From Elusimicrobiota bacterium (GTDB taxonomy: Bacteria; Elusimicrobiota; Elusimicrobia; FEN-1173), in the NCBI GenBank assembly GCA_016715645.1, contig JADJZR010000002.1:290336-354335 (forward strand): a stretch of DNA of 64,000 nucleotides. Reading direction: 5' to 3'. Positions 8,339 through 17,108 of the stretch are shown here, piece by piece; position 1 is the stretch's first letter; every line of letters starts with the position of its first letter. Position numbers and translations under genes: made by a program. Below the pieces are notes generated by a model, which was not told the DNA's origin, searched no databases, and saw only the letters and a program-made list of their open reading frames with translations.

Positions 8339-9708
8339 CCGTGGGGTCCATTCCCCAGGAAGGACTGCAACCGTTAGGGCCCCACCAAGCGCAAATTGTG
8401 CTGGCCCTGTCGGATGGCAACCGGCCCCAAGCCAGCGAGATCGTCGTGTTGATCCAAAAAAAGTTCAAACACATGAAAGCCGCCCGGATTTTTGTGTTCC
8501 AACAGGGGGGGACCTTCTCCTTTTTAGGGAGCCATGGGGCCCCCGTGGCCGTGGAAGTGAAAGGGACCGATCTGGACCAGCTCGAATCGGTGGCCCGGGA
8601 CCTGATGGAAAAAATGAAATCTGTCTCGGGCCTGTCCAACCTTCGAACGTCTATCAGCGAGCGGGCCCCGGAACTGCAACTGAACGTTCAACGGGACGCG
8701 CTGGCGGACGTCAGTTTGTCCGTGTCCGACCTGGCCGAAACGGCCCTGGTGGCGTTGAAGGGGAAAGTGGTGTCCAAATTCCGGGAAGCCGGTCGGGAAA
8801 TCGATATTCGACTGCGACTGCGCAAGGAAGACCGGGAAAGTCCCCTGTCGGTCCAGGAACTGCTGGTGCATTCGCCCCTGGACGTGACCGTTCCGTTGGG
8901 ATCCGTGGCGCGGGTGGTGAAAGGCCAGGGTCCCAGCGAAATATTGCGGTTTGACCAGGAGCGGACGATATTGGTTTCCGCCGACCTCGCCGGCCGATCG
9001 GTGGTGGACGTGAACCGGGACATTCAACGGATTTTGGACGGCTATAAATTATTGGATGGGGAAGGGAGAGGTGAGGGACCTAAGCAAGCACAGTTTGGAA
9101 AAAATGTGACCCTCACCCCCACCGGCGAGGCCGCCCGGATGGCGGAATCGTTCCGCAACCTCAAGATTGTGTTGGGCCTATCGATCCTGTTCGTGTTCAT
9201 GATTATGGCGGCCCAATTTGAGAGTTTGTGGGAACCGTTCCTGATCCTGTTTTCCATACCTTTCTCGCTGATCGGCATGGCCCCGGCGCTATTGATCATG
9301 GGTCACGAAGTGACCGCGATGGCGGGGATGGGCGTGGTGTTGCTGGCGGGGATCGTGGTCAACAACGGCATCGTTTTGATCGATTTCGTCAACCAAGCCC
9401 GGGAAGAGGGATTGCCGTTGGTGGAAGGACTTAGACGGGGCTGTTCCACCCGGATTCGGCCCATTTTGATGTCGGCGTTGACCACGGTTCTCGGAATGAC
9501 GCCCCTGGCCCTGGGAATCGGGGAAGGCGCGGACTTGCAGGCGCCCCTGGCGGTGGTTGTGGTGTCGGGCCTGTTGCTGTCCACGGCGCTCACGCTGGTG
9601 GTGTTGCCCGCCCTGTTCGTGATCGTGGACCAATATATTCTCGACCCCGCCCCCCGCCAAGTCCTGTGGAAACGCCTCAATGAAATTAGGTTTAAGGGTG
9701 CGAGGTGA
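8236..9708 (+). CDS. RND efflux pump 1, C-terminal part (frameshifted)
   Basis: This is the second half of the pump, in a different frame. Family sequence is recognisable from ~8221 ('ILLRMDLPVGSPLLRTNDVC'); ATG 8236 is the first conventional start if it is translated alone. It carries the second porter domain and TM7-TM12 ('IVLGLSILFVFMIMAAQFES', 'IGMAPALLIMGHEVTAMAGMG', 'RIRPILMSALTTVLGMTPLA', 'GLLLSTALTLVVLPALF'). At 9058-9079 a GGAAGGGAGAGGTGAGGGA stretch resembles a trimmed piece of the repeat family and adds 'GEGRGEG' to a periplasmic loop. The 3' end overlaps the 3' end of the opposite-strand toxin gene by 17 bases. Confidence 0.85.
   Translation: MDLPVGSPLLRTNDVCLSVERELKDIPGIEHMAVTVGSIPQEGLQPLGPHQAQIVLALSDGNRPQASEIVVLIQKKFKHMKAARIFVFQQGGTFSFLGSHGAPVAVEVKGTDLDQLESVARDLMEKMKSVSGLSNLRTSISERAPELQLNVQRDALADVSLSVSDLAETALVALKGKVVSKFREAGREIDIRLRLRKEDRESPLSVQELLVHSPLDVTVPLGSVARVVKGQGPSEILRFDQERTILVSADLAGRSVVDVNRDIQRILDGYKLLDGEGRGEGPKQAQFGKNVTLTPTGEAARMAESFRNLKIVLGLSILFVFMIMAAQFESLWEPFLILFSIPFSLIGMAPALLIMGHEVTAMAGMGVVLLAGIVVNNGIVLIDFVNQAREEGLPLVEGLRRGCSTRIRPILMSALTTVLGMTPLALGIGEGADLQAPLAVVVVSGLLLSTALTLVVLPALFVIVDQYILDPAPRQVLWKRLNEIRFKGAR
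9058..9079. repeat. Possible short remnant of the repeat family inside RND pump 1
   Basis: The GGGAGAGGTGAGGGA stretch resembles the tail of the CTCTTGGGAGG block of the repeat family. It lies in frame and encodes EGRGEGP just before the family sequence resumes. It is too short to be sure. Confidence 0.35.
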
Positions 9709-9991
9709 TCGCGATGATGGTGATCTCTTTCTTTTGAGGGCCGTAACACCAAAAAATTCGGTATGCGCTGGGGGTGTTGTTTTGCGCGTAGGCTTCGAAC
9801 ACTTTACCTGTTGCTTCAAAGGGATGTTCCATCGAATGAAACTCGTGGGTATTCAAAGAAGGGTGGCGGGGGTTCAATTGAAGATAACCCAATGCTTTTT
9901 TGATTTGTTTTTCCAAACCGGCTCGGGGATGACGTTCGATGAGACGGAGGGTTTCCAGGGCTTCGGGAGTGAATCGAAGTGAAAACATCAC
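9692..9991 (-). CDS. RelE/ParE-superfamily toxin-like protein
   Basis: This 99-residue basic protein on the minus strand reads MMFSLRFTPEALETLRLIER at its start and ends 'YRIFWCYGPQKKEITIIAITSHP'. A strand-helix-helix start ('F.P.A...L..I...') and a final pair of strands with a 'YRIFWCYGP...I.II.I..HP' pattern are typical of the RelE/ParE fold (mRNA interferases or gyrase inhibitors). Length matches. Its start overlaps the stop of the upstream antitoxin-like gene (9988-9991). The antitoxin-first order is usual for type II pairs. Catalytic residues could not be assigned, so activity is not claimed. Confidence 0.72.
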   Translation of the reverse strand: MMFSLRFTPEALETLRLIERHPRAGLEKQIKKALGYLQLNPRHPSLNTHEFHSMEHPFEATGKVFEAYAQNNTPSAYRIFWCYGPQKKEITIIAITSHP

Positions 9992-10272
9992 GTGTACTTC
10001 CGGTAATCCTCCGGAGCCTTTACCAGTTTGCCCGACCGAGCCTGACTCAGCCCTCGTCGCACGGCCGCCAACGCCTTTTTGTTTCTATACAACCACGCCT
10101 CTGCGGACGAAACGCGGGTTTGAGGGTCCAAAACAATCTGTCCGGATTCGTTTTCGTAGACCCGATAGTGGTGGGCCCTCACGCGGCACGACCCCAACGT
10201 CACTCGGTGTTTGGAGTCAGGCTTGGTTTCATAAATTTCGTGAAATCGGGTATCTCGAATCAATGGGGCCAT
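9988..10272 (-). CDS. Probable antitoxin of the RelE/ParE-like pair
   Basis: This 94-residue minus-strand protein begins MAPLIRDTRFHEIYETKPDS and has a C-terminal basic helical part ('AWLYRNKKALAAVRRGLSQARSGK'). I do not recognise a named DNA-binding family in the N-terminal part; the 'AL..V..GL..A..GK' stretch is like the toxin-wrapping C-terminal region of several antitoxins. The call comes mainly from size, position directly upstream of the toxin with a 4-base overlap, and a strong inverted repeat at its promoter (10332-10349) that would suit autorepression. Confidence 0.6.
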   Translation of the reverse strand: MAPLIRDTRFHEIYETKPDSKHRVTLGSCRVRAHHYRVYENESGQIVLDPQTRVSSAEAWLYRNKKALAAVRRGLSQARSGKLVKAPEDYRKYT

Positions 10273-10305
10273 CTAAGAACCTCCTGTCTATCATCCGTGG
10301 CCTCT

Positions 10306-10359
10306 ATTATACACCCAGTGGGAAAATATTCAAGTGGGATTTCCCACTTTCCGTATAAT
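10306..10359. promoter_or_regulatory. Divergent promoter region with palindromic operator
   Basis: The minus strand has a TATAAT -10 at 10311-10306 and a TTGAAT -35 at 10333-10328 with a 16-base spacer, directing the toxin-antitoxin pair. Next to it lies an 8-base inverted repeat AAGTGGGA-TT-TCCCACTT (10332-10349), which overlaps the -35. A further AGTGGGA half-site is at 10317-10323. On the plus strand a TATAAT at 10354-10359 faces RND pump 2, without a good -35. The palindrome is placed to let one repressor, probably the antitoxin or toxin-antitoxin complex, cover both directions. This is read directly from sequence; binding is inferred. Confidence 0.6.
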
Positions 10360-10397
10360 CCCGACTTCTCGTTGTTTTCTCTTTCTCCCGCACCCCT

Positions 10398-13300
10398 ATG
10401 AACCCCACCCAGCTGGCTCATTTAACGTTGTTGGGGCTTATGATTTTGTTGGTGGCCCGGCGACTGCCGATGTTCGCCATGACGCGGCCGGTGACGTTGG
10501 GGGTCATTTTGTCGGCCCTGGGAATTTTCGGCGCGGCGGCCCTTCTGCAACTGCCCGTGGAACTGATGCCCAACGTGGCGTATGGCAACGTCACGGTATT
10601 CATCGACGTGCGCGGCGGCATGCCCCCGCCGGAAGTGGAACGGCTGGTCACAAAGCCCGTGGAAGAGGCCATGGGGTCCGTCTCTCATCTGCGCAACCTG
10701 TTTTCGTCGTCCAAAAAAGATCGGTCGGTGGTCACCCTGGAATTCGAGCCGGGGACCAACATGGATTTGGCGGCCCTGGAAGTGCGCGAAAAATTTTTGC
10801 GCGTTAAACATCGACTGCCTTCCGAAATTGAAAAACCCATTATCGCCCGATACGAAGAGAGCGACGCGCCGGTCTTGATCGCGGCGCTCACGTCGGACCG
10901 TCAAAACCCCGAAGAATTGAGACGGTTGGTGGACGCCGATTTAAAAGATCGCCTGCTGCGGGTGGACGGCGTGGCCAACGTGGAAGTGGGCGGCGGGCGG
11001 GAACGCAAAATTGTGGTGGACGTGGACCGGGCCAAACTGGCGGCTATGGGTTTGCCCATTAAGCGGGCTGTGGCCGTTTTGGAACAAAACAACATGAACT
11101 TGCGAGCTGGTCAAGTGGCCAACGATCCCACTCTGGTGATGGGCGTGCGCGCGGTGGGGGCGTTTCGCACCTTGGAAGATATCCGAAACATGACCCTCAC
11201 GGTGGACAAAAACGGCGGCCGGGTGCGGTTAAAAGACATCGCCAACGTGCAGGATTCGTTTTTAGAAAACGAAAGTTTTTCCCGTTTGGACGCCAAATCC
11301 GCCGTCACCGTTTACGTCCAAAAAGAAAGCATGGCCAACACGGTTCGCGTGGCCGGGCAGGTGGGGGACGTGTTGGAATTGTTTCGCACCCGACTTCCCA
11401 AAGACGTTGAATTGGTGGTCATCACCGACCAGCGCCGGGCCATTTTGTCGTCGGTGGAGGCGGTGCGGATCACGCTCATTTATGGGGTGGCGTTGGTGGT
11501 GTTGGTTCTCCCGCTGTTTTTAGCGAAAACGGCCGGGAGCAAAGGGCTCGCGTGGATCTTTTTAACCTTGTTGACGGTGACAATGGTGGGCAGTTGGGCG
11601 TTTCGGTTGCCCCTTTCCGGGACAGAACTGTTGGCCGCGGGCGTGGGCCTTTTGATGCTGGGATTGTCCCTGTTCCGGCCGGACCTTCGCTCCGCGGCGG
11701 TGGTGGCTCTTTCCATCCCGGTGTCGGTGTGCGTCACCCTAGCTCTCATGTATTTGGAAGGGATCACCATCAACGTGATGTCGTTGTCGGGCATCGTGTT
11801 GGGCATTGGCCTGTTGGTGGACAACGCCGTGGTGGTCATGGAGAATTACGACCGGTTGATGACCGAAAACCCGAACGGAAACCGCAAAGAAATCATGGCC
11901 CAAGCCGCCCGGGAAATGGAAGGCCCCATGGTGGGGGGAACCTTGACGACCGTCGTTGTGTTTCTGCCGTTCTCGCTGTTGGCGAAACAAACCCAGCTCC
12001 TGTTCGCTGGAATTTCGTTCACGGTCACGGCCTCTTTATTCGCGTCGCTGTTTGTGGCGTTGACGTTGGTCCCCGCCCTGGGCGCGCTCATTGACCCCCA
12101 CCATTTCAAAGAAACCCGACTGGACGAATGGATGAAGACTGCCTGGGAACGATGCAAATCCATGGTCCCCACGGGGCTCTTAAACATTCAAAAACTTCTC
12201 CCTCACCCTGCCCTCTCCCAAGAGGAGAGGGAAAATCTTAGTTTTCCTTCCCCTCTTGGGGGAAGGTGCCCCGAAGGGGCGGTTGAGGGACCTGGGCAGT
12301 TAAAAAGAAAGATGCTATTTCCCGCTTTATCCCTTCTATTCATCGTCGCCTTCTCAATCCTGATCGGAACCACCCAAAAAAGTTGGCTGGGCGCTCTGTC
12401 CGGCGCCAACGCGGGCCTTGCCGCCGCGGCGGTGGCCCTGGGGGTCTGGAAATTGCGTCGATACGCCGACCATCTTACCCAAGCCTTTCATCATCCCAAA
12501 TGGCTGTTGGGAGCGGCGGGAATCGTGTTTCTGGCCGCGATCGCCACATTCATTAAGGTTCTCCCCAAAGATCTTATGGCGTCGTCGGAACAAAACGAGT
12601 TCGTGGTGTTCGTGGAACTGGACACCGGCGTTCGGTTGGATATTTCCAACGACATTGTTCAGGAAGTCGAACGAACTGTTCGGGACCATCCCAAAATAAA
12701 ACACGCGGTCAAAAATGTCTCCAGCAAAGTGGAAGGCTGGTCGTCCAAGGTGTACGTGACGCTCAAAGAAAGGACCGAACGGAGGGAAACCACCCAAGAC
12801 GTCATCAACACGTTGCGGCCCGACGTGGACAAAGTTTTGGAGAAATACGAGAAGGAATACAAGGCCTTCTGCTACTTTTCGGAACCCCGGTCCGGAAAAG
12901 AAGTTTTCGTGGAACTGTTCGGCCGGGACTACGACACCATGGCCAAGGTGGCGTTGGAGGTGGCCAGTCGGATGGGAAAACTGCCGGGCTTGTCGGACGT
13001 CAAAATCCGCTACCGCCCCGGACGGCCCCAAATATCGGTGATTGTGGACCCGGTCCGAGCCGCTCAGTTTGGGTTGGACACCCAGGAAATATCCGAATCG
13101 CTTCACGCCCAAATGCGGGGCCTGCGGGCCACCACGTTCTATGAAAAATCCGAAGAGGTGGAAACCGTGGTCCGGCTGGAACCGTCCCAGCGGGAAACTT
13201 TGGACCAAATGAAAAACCTGCTTTTGTCATTGCCCACGGGAGAACAGGTTCCCCTGGCCAACGTGGCCCAAATTGAGGGAGACCTGTCCCCCAGCGAAAT

Positions 13301-13988
13301 TTGGCACCGCAACCGGGCACGGATGATTCAGGTGTCCGCCAACCTGGGCAACACCTCGTTGGAATCCGCGGCCAACGCGGTCAAAGAGGCGTTGAAACAG
13401 GTCTCCTTTCCCCCAGAATATTACGCTGACATTGGCGGCCAGTACGAAGACCTGGTCCAAGCCGACAAAGATTTCTGGAAAGCCATGGCGTTGACCCTCT
13501 TTTTGGTGTTTTTGGTCATGGCCTGCCAGTTCGAGTCGTACAGCCAACCCTTTGTGATCATGGCCACGGTCCCCTTATCGCTGATCGGAGCGGTGGCGGC
13601 GTTGGGGATCTTCGGCGCCACGGTGACCTTAGGCGTCTCCGTGGGCCTGCTGATGTTGGGGGGCATTGAGGTGAACAAAGGGATCATGTTGATCGACCGA
13701 ATCCATTTAATCCAAGCGGCGAACCCGGAGGGGGGCCTCACCGGTGCCATCGTGACCGCGGCGCGCACGCGCATCCGCCCGATTTTCATGACCACGGCCA
13801 CCACGGTGTTGGGCCTGATCCCCATGGCCCTGGACCGATCCGAAAGCGCGTCCTTGTGGTCACCTTTGGCCATCACCGTCGTAGGCGGCCTCATCAGTTC
13901 AACCGTCTTAACCCTCTTCGTCGTGCCGGTCCTCTACAACAGTATTTATAAGTATTATAATAAATTTGACAATCGTTCTGGGATTTAA
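10398..13988 (+). CDS. RND efflux pump 2 with extra membrane segments and an in-frame repeat insertion
   Basis: This 1,196-residue AcrB-family pump (usual length ~1,030-1,050) has family hallmarks: 'MTRPVTLGVILSALGIFGAAAL' as TM1, 'VERLVTKPVEEAMG', the TM4 motif IGLLVDNAVVVMEN, and the C-terminal 'RIRPIFMTTATTVLGLIPMAL'. Three additions explain the extra length: a hydrophobic N-terminal leader (residues 1-24); about 50 residues with two more membrane helices between the normal TM2 and TM3 (~residues 376-430); and, between TM6 and TM7, a ~30-residue peptide from repeat copy B (residues ~601-631) followed by further hydrophobic helices. The gene stands alone after the divergent toxin-antitoxin promoter and may share the adaptor and TolC upstream. 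Substrate unknown. Confidence 0.85.
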   Translation: MNPTQLAHLTLLGLMILLVARRLPMFAMTRPVTLGVILSALGIFGAAALLQLPVELMPNVAYGNVTVFIDVRGGMPPPEVERLVTKPVEEAMGSVSHLRNLFSSSKKDRSVVTLEFEPGTNMDLAALEVREKFLRVKHRLPSEIEKPIIARYEESDAPVLIAALTSDRQNPEELRRLVDADLKDRLLRVDGVANVEVGGGRERKIVVDVDRAKLAAMGLPIKRAVAVLEQNNMNLRAGQVANDPTLVMGVRAVGAFRTLEDIRNMTLTVDKNGGRVRLKDIANVQDSFLENESFSRLDAKSAVTVYVQKESMANTVRVAGQVGDVLELFRTRLPKDVELVVITDQRRAILSSVEAVRITLIYGVALVVLVLPLFLAKTAGSKGLAWIFLTLLTVTMVGSWAFRLPLSGTELLAAGVGLLMLGLSLFRPDLRSAAVVALSIPVSVCVTLALMYLEGITINVMSLSGIVLGIGLLVDNAVVVMENYDRLMTENPNGNRKEIMAQAAREMEGPMVGGTLTTVVVFLPFSLLAKQTQLLFAGISFTVTASLFASLFVALTLVPALGALIDPHHFKETRLDEWMKTAWERCKSMVPTGLLNIQKLLPHPALSQEERENLSFPSPLGGRCPEGAVEGPGQLKRKMLFPALSLLFIVAFSILIGTTQKSWLGALSGANAGLAAAAVALGVWKLRRYADHLTQAFHHPKWLLGAAGIVFLAAIATFIKVLPKDLMASSEQNEFVVFVELDTGVRLDISNDIVQEVERTVRDHPKIKHAVKNVSSKVEGWSSKVYVTLKERTERRETTQDVINTLRPDVDKVLEKYEKEYKAFCYFSEPRSGKEVFVELFGRDYDTMAKVALEVASRMGKLPGLSDVKIRYRPGRPQISVIVDPVRAAQFGLDTQEISESLHAQMRGLRATTFYEKSEEVETVVRLEPSQRETLDQMKNLLLSLPTGEQVPLANVAQIEGDLSPSEIWHRNRARMIQVSANLGNTSLESAANAVKEALKQVSFPPEYYADIGGQYEDLVQADKDFWKAMALTLFLVFLVMACQFESYSQPFVIMATVPLSLIGAVAALGIFGATVTLGVSVGLLMLGGIEVNKGIMLIDRIHLIQAANPEGGLTGAIVTAARTRIRPIFMTTATTVLGLIPMALDRSESASLWSPLAITVVGGLISSTVLTLFVVPVLYNSIYKYYNKFDNRSGI
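12200..12290. repeat. Two-block palindromic repeat (copy B) inside RND pump 2
   Basis: Here the CTCTCCCAAGAGGAGAGG block is followed by the reverse complement of the CCCTCATCCG block (GGTGCCCCGAAGGGGCGG at 12266-12283). It is read through in frame and gives a peptide containing LPHPALSQEE and PSPLGGRCPEGA at the cytoplasmic loop between membrane helices. Confidence 0.85.
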
Positions 13989-14040
13989 TAAGATCCTTTC
14001 GAAGCGAATAAACCCAAAAAACGAAGTTGGACAAAAGCCA

Positions 14041-14570
14041 ATGAAACCCATCGTGCCCAAAAAAGCTGTTTTTTCCATGATCTACATGATTCGGGGCAGC
14101 GAGTGATGATGGACCGAGACTTGGCAGAACTTTATGGTGTTTCCACAGGAACCTTAAACCAGGCTGTAAAACGGAACAGTCGTCGATTCCCTTCTGACTT
14201 CATGTTTCAATTAACCCGGAGCGAATGAATAATTGGATATCACAAATCGTTATATCCAAACCAGGCCTAAAAAAAGGCATTCGAAAGAGACCGTTTGTTC
14301 ACGGAACATGGCGTAGCCATGTTATCAAGCGTTCTGAACAGCCCGAGAGCCGTTGAAGTCAATATCGCGATAATCCGAACCTTTGTCGAGTTACGTCGAA
14401 TGATCGCGGATCATGAAGACCTGGCGAAGATGGTCGCAGAACATGAAAAATGTTTGAAAGGCCTGACAGGCGATGTCCGAAAAATCATAAACCTGATCCA
14501 ACCGCTTGTGGATGGCCCCACTAAGAAATTAAACAAAATCGGGTTTGATCCTGGAGAGAGCGCGTTGTGA
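14041..14570 (+). pseudogene. Decayed ORF6N/KilA-N-type DNA-binding domain gene
   Basis: The fragments line up in order with the ORF6N family: 'AVFSMIYMIRG', then in another frame 'VMMDRDLAELYGVSTGTLNQ' and 'AVKRNSRRFPSDFMFQLTRS', then 'ISQIVISKPG', then 'FTEHGVAMLSSVLNSPRAVE' followed by a helical tail. Three frame changes are needed, near 14093 (one G short in a G run), near 14225 and near 14293. ORF6N proteins are phage- or mobile-element-related DNA-binding proteins. The last 91 codons (from TTG 14295) remain open but lack the domain's DNA-binding start. It is judged non-functional unless the lesions are sequencing errors. Confidence 0.8.
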
Positions 14571-14600
14571 GAAATAGGTGCTAAATTTGTTTACAATAAA

Positions 14601-14629
14601 TTTACAACTTCTTAAGGGAATCTTAATAC
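14601..14629 (+). promoter_or_regulatory. Candidate promoter of the giant YD-repeat gene
   Basis: TTTACA at 14601-14606 (5 of 6 to the consensus -35) is followed after 17 bases by TAATAC at 14624-14629 (3 of 6). Transcription would begin ~15 bases before ATG 14651. It is a weak match in a short AT-rich spacer. Confidence 0.35.
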
Positions 14630-14650
14630 GAAAATGAAAGAATCGGCGGC

Positions 14651-15409
14651 ATGGGAGGGCGGGTTTTGACACCTTTGGGTGACAAAATGGCTCGAGCGCG
14701 TCTGAAGCGGCGCGCGGGGGCCTATTGGCGTTTGTCGCGGCGGCGGTTTGCGCCCAGCCGGACGGTGGCGGTCGCGACGGCGCTGGTCTACTTTTTTACG
14801 ATGGTTCCTGGCGGTCCAACCGCCATGGCGGACATCGCGGACTATTTCGGGCCGGGGCATCCCCGCAACAACGACCAACGCAACCGGGGCGGGCAATATT
14901 CTCCGGAACAACTTAAATCGTATCTGGATTATAAAGAACGGCTGGCCAAATCCATCACCCAGCGGGAACAAATGTTGGACCCGCGCCGATCGAAAGTCCA
15001 ATCCAAACTGGAAGTGACCATAGACCGAACAGTTCAGGAAACCCTGAACGCGTTGGAGTTTTTGGAACGCCAAGCCCAAGACGCGCGGCGCAAGGTGTTT
15101 GCCATTTTGGGAGAACGGTCGCTGTTTAATTACGTCAAATACGCGGACGGAAAGATCGTGCGGTTGATGGACGGGTTGGCCAAACAGGTGGAAAACGAGC
15201 GGGTCTTTGACGCGAACGGCAACGTGTCTATTCGCAACACCTACGACATGCAGTATAACACCCGACGGCTTTTGACCGATTACCAAGCCAAAACCACCGA
15301 CGTTCTAGGAAACACCTCGTTCATTAAATGGGCGGCGGGGGAATACACAGCCGATTCGGTTTTTTACGCCACGGATTACACCCACGCGGACAAAAACGTG
15401 GTGGGGTAG
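14651..15409 (+). CDS. Giant YD-repeat protein, segment 1: signal peptide and first repeat
   Basis: This 252-codon segment starts with a long basic N-terminus (ARLKRRAGAYWRLSRRR) followed by a hydrophobic core (TVAVATALVYFFTMV) and a signal-peptidase-like AMA-D site near residue 60, so export by Sec is likely. ATG 14651 has no clear ribosome-binding site; ATG 14687 (MARARLKRR) is an alternative with a weak GGGTGA before it. A charged helical region (residues ~75-165) leads into the first repeat ('YDMQYNTRRLLTDYQAKTTD', 'IKWAAGEY'). The segment ends at TAG 15407, with a TAA at 15412 in the next frame. Reading GGG-TAT-GCC-CAA there would join it to segment 2, so two base changes are needed. Confidence 0.7.
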   Translation: MGGRVLTPLGDKMARARLKRRAGAYWRLSRRRFAPSRTVAVATALVYFFTMVPGGPTAMADIADYFGPGHPRNNDQRNRGGQYSPEQLKSYLDYKERLAKSITQREQMLDPRRSKVQSKLEVTIDRTVQETLNALEFLERQAQDARRKVFAILGERSLFNYVKYADGKIVRLMDGLAKQVENERVFDANGNVSIRNTYDMQYNTRRLLTDYQAKTTDVLGNTSFIKWAAGEYTADSVFYATDYTHADKNVVG

Positions 15410-15414
15410 CCTAA

Positions 15415-16137
15415 ACCACCACCGACCATTTCGGCAACGTGACGGAAGTGAAATGGACCGGCGGGCGATACAACGACAAACTTCTCACCGACTACCACCA
15501 AGTGACCATCGACCACCGGGGCAACATGAGCACCAAGGATTGGACCGGCGCGACCTACGACGCGAACAACCAAATAAAATCTTTCAAGGAAATTGAGACG
15601 GATGTTTTCGGAAATACGCGCGAACGCGCGTGGTCGGGGGGCACCTATATAAAGAACGGCGCCTGGCGGGAGGATTTGGACGAAAACGACCTGGCCCAGG
15701 AAAACCCCAAATTTTTGTTGGTAGGGTATCGGGAAGTGGTGACGGACGAAAACGGTGTGGTGACCCGGCGTGACTGGACCGGAGCGGAATACGACGATCG
15801 AGGCCAATTAAAGAGTTACAACGAAACGCAGACCGACGGCCTGTTGCGGGAAAGCACCATTCGTTGGCGGGACGGGACGTACGATCGATATGGGCGGCTG
15901 ATGGCCTATCAACAGGAGACCACGGACATTGCCGGGTTAACGACATCGGTGGACTGGGCGGCGGAATATTATTATAACGATTTGCGGCTCAAGAGTTACC
16001 GGGAAAAAACAACGGATCCCCTGGGGTTAACCCAAACGGTTGAACGGCAGAACATGGACTACAGCCGGGCCGGGGACCTGGTGAAATACGCCCAACGGCA
16101 CACGGACGCCCGGGGCAATTTGGTGAAGACCGATTGA
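15415..16137 (+). CDS. Giant YD-repeat protein, segment 2: regular ~30-residue repeats
   Basis: The open frame begins after TAA 15412; the first start codon is GTG 15439, but the repeat pattern is already present before it (TTTDHFGNV), so this is a continuation, not a separate gene. The repeats are clearest here: W-[TS]-G-x-Y-D-x(2)-G/N-x(2)-x(2)-Y-x-E-x(2)-T-D-x(2)-G-x(2)-T, with 29-31 residues from one Trp to the next. The stop TGA at 16135 follows 'LVKTD'; one extra G there gives 'KTDWTGTSFDRYGR' and restores the repeat. Confidence 0.7.
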   Translation, partial: TTTDHFGNVTEVKWTGGRYNDKLLTDYHQVTIDHRGNMSTKDWTGATYDANNQIKSFKEIETDVFGNTRERAWSGGTYIKNGAWREDLDENDLAQENPKFLLVGYREVVTDENGVVTRRDWTGAEYDDRGQLKSYNETQTDGLLRESTIRWRDGTYDRYGRLMAYQQETTDIAGLTTSVDWAAEYYYNDLRLKSYREKTTDPLGLTQTVERQNMDYSRAGDLVKYAQRHTDARGNLVKTD

Positions 16138-17108
16138 CAGGAACAAGCTTTGACCGGTATGGCCGGAATACCGGCTCTAACGAATGGCACACGGACGCGT
16201 TGGATGTTTTGACCTTCCGAGAAAAAACCGGGACGGTATACGACACCAAAAGCCGCCAGTTGGCCTATACGGAATATGTGACGGACGAATACGATCACAA
16301 AACCGAAAAAACCTGGTCCAACGCCCGCTACGACCATTATAACCGTCTGTTGGAGTATAAGGAAACCAACAAAGACGCCCTCAACAACACAACGATCAAG
16401 GAATGGCGCGCCACCCGATACGACTGGGCCGACCGGGCGGAGAAATACACCCAAACCAACACCGACGCCGACGGAAATGTCACGTCGATCAATTGGATGG
16501 CGGGCACCCCCGGAAAATCCGGCGAAAAAGGGTTCAATAAATACGGGCAGATTCTGGGCTATACCGAAGAGTTCACCGACCAATGGGGCGAAAAGCATCG
16601 TCGCGTTTGGGCGGATGGAGAATACGACACCTACGGCAATGTTGAATCTTACATAGAGTTTTCCATTGATCCCCTGGGCGGGGCAACGAAAAAAACCTGG
16701 AGCGGCGGGCTTTACGACCGACACAACAGGCTCACTCAATATAAGGAAGACCGATTCGTGTTGGACGATTCGCTCCCCATTGTGGGGCAGTATTTGGAAT
16801 GGTCCGAAGTGGAGGGAACGAAAACCCGCCGGGTTCAGTCTCACGAATGGACAGCCGGGACGTATGACAAGCATTCCCGACTGGATGGGTTCACAGACGT
16901 CACCCGCGCGCCGACGGGAGAAGAGTCAACGGTTATAGAATCCCAGGCGACTTACGACAATTACCACCGCAAAAAAACATTTGAAAACAAATCCAAAGGG
17001 CCCGAGGGAATTACCTACACGCTTTTGCGCACGGACACCGTTTACGACGGGAAAATCGTGTTGAGGGCTATACAGAAGTGTCCACCGCTGACACGGATCC
17101 CCACGTGA
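16134..17108 (+). CDS. Giant YD-repeat protein, segment 3
   Basis: It starts in the repeat with TTG 16134 (LTGTSFDRYGR) and overlaps segment 2 by 4 bases. It has about ten ~30-residue repeats with 'WSNARYDHYNRLLEYKETNK' and 'WSGGLYDRHNRLTQYKED' as good examples. True repeat sequence ends near 17060 ('VYDGKIVL'); the following residues before the stop are out of frame. One added G (TTG-GAG-GGC) would continue as 'VLEGYTEVSTAD' into segment 4. Confidence 0.7.
   Translation: MTGTSFDRYGRNTGSNEWHTDALDVLTFREKTGTVYDTKSRQLAYTEYVTDEYDHKTEKTWSNARYDHYNRLLEYKETNKDALNNTTIKEWRATRYDWADRAEKYTQTNTDADGNVTSINWMAGTPGKSGEKGFNKYGQILGYTEEFTDQWGEKHRRVWADGEYDTYGNVESYIEFSIDPLGGATKKTWSGGLYDRHNRLTQYKEDRFVLDDSLPIVGQYLEWSEVEGTKTRRVQSHEWTAGTYDKHSRLDGFTDVTRAPTGEESTVIESQATYDNYHRKKTFENKSKGPEGITYTLLRTDTVYDGKIVLRAIQKCPPLTRIPT

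Noticed and set aside
12354..13208. Long minus-strand ORF (284 codons) opposite RND pump 2
   Set aside because: It has no recognisable motif, His/Phe/Gly-rich composition typical of antisense shadows, and lies fully within a well-supported pump gene.
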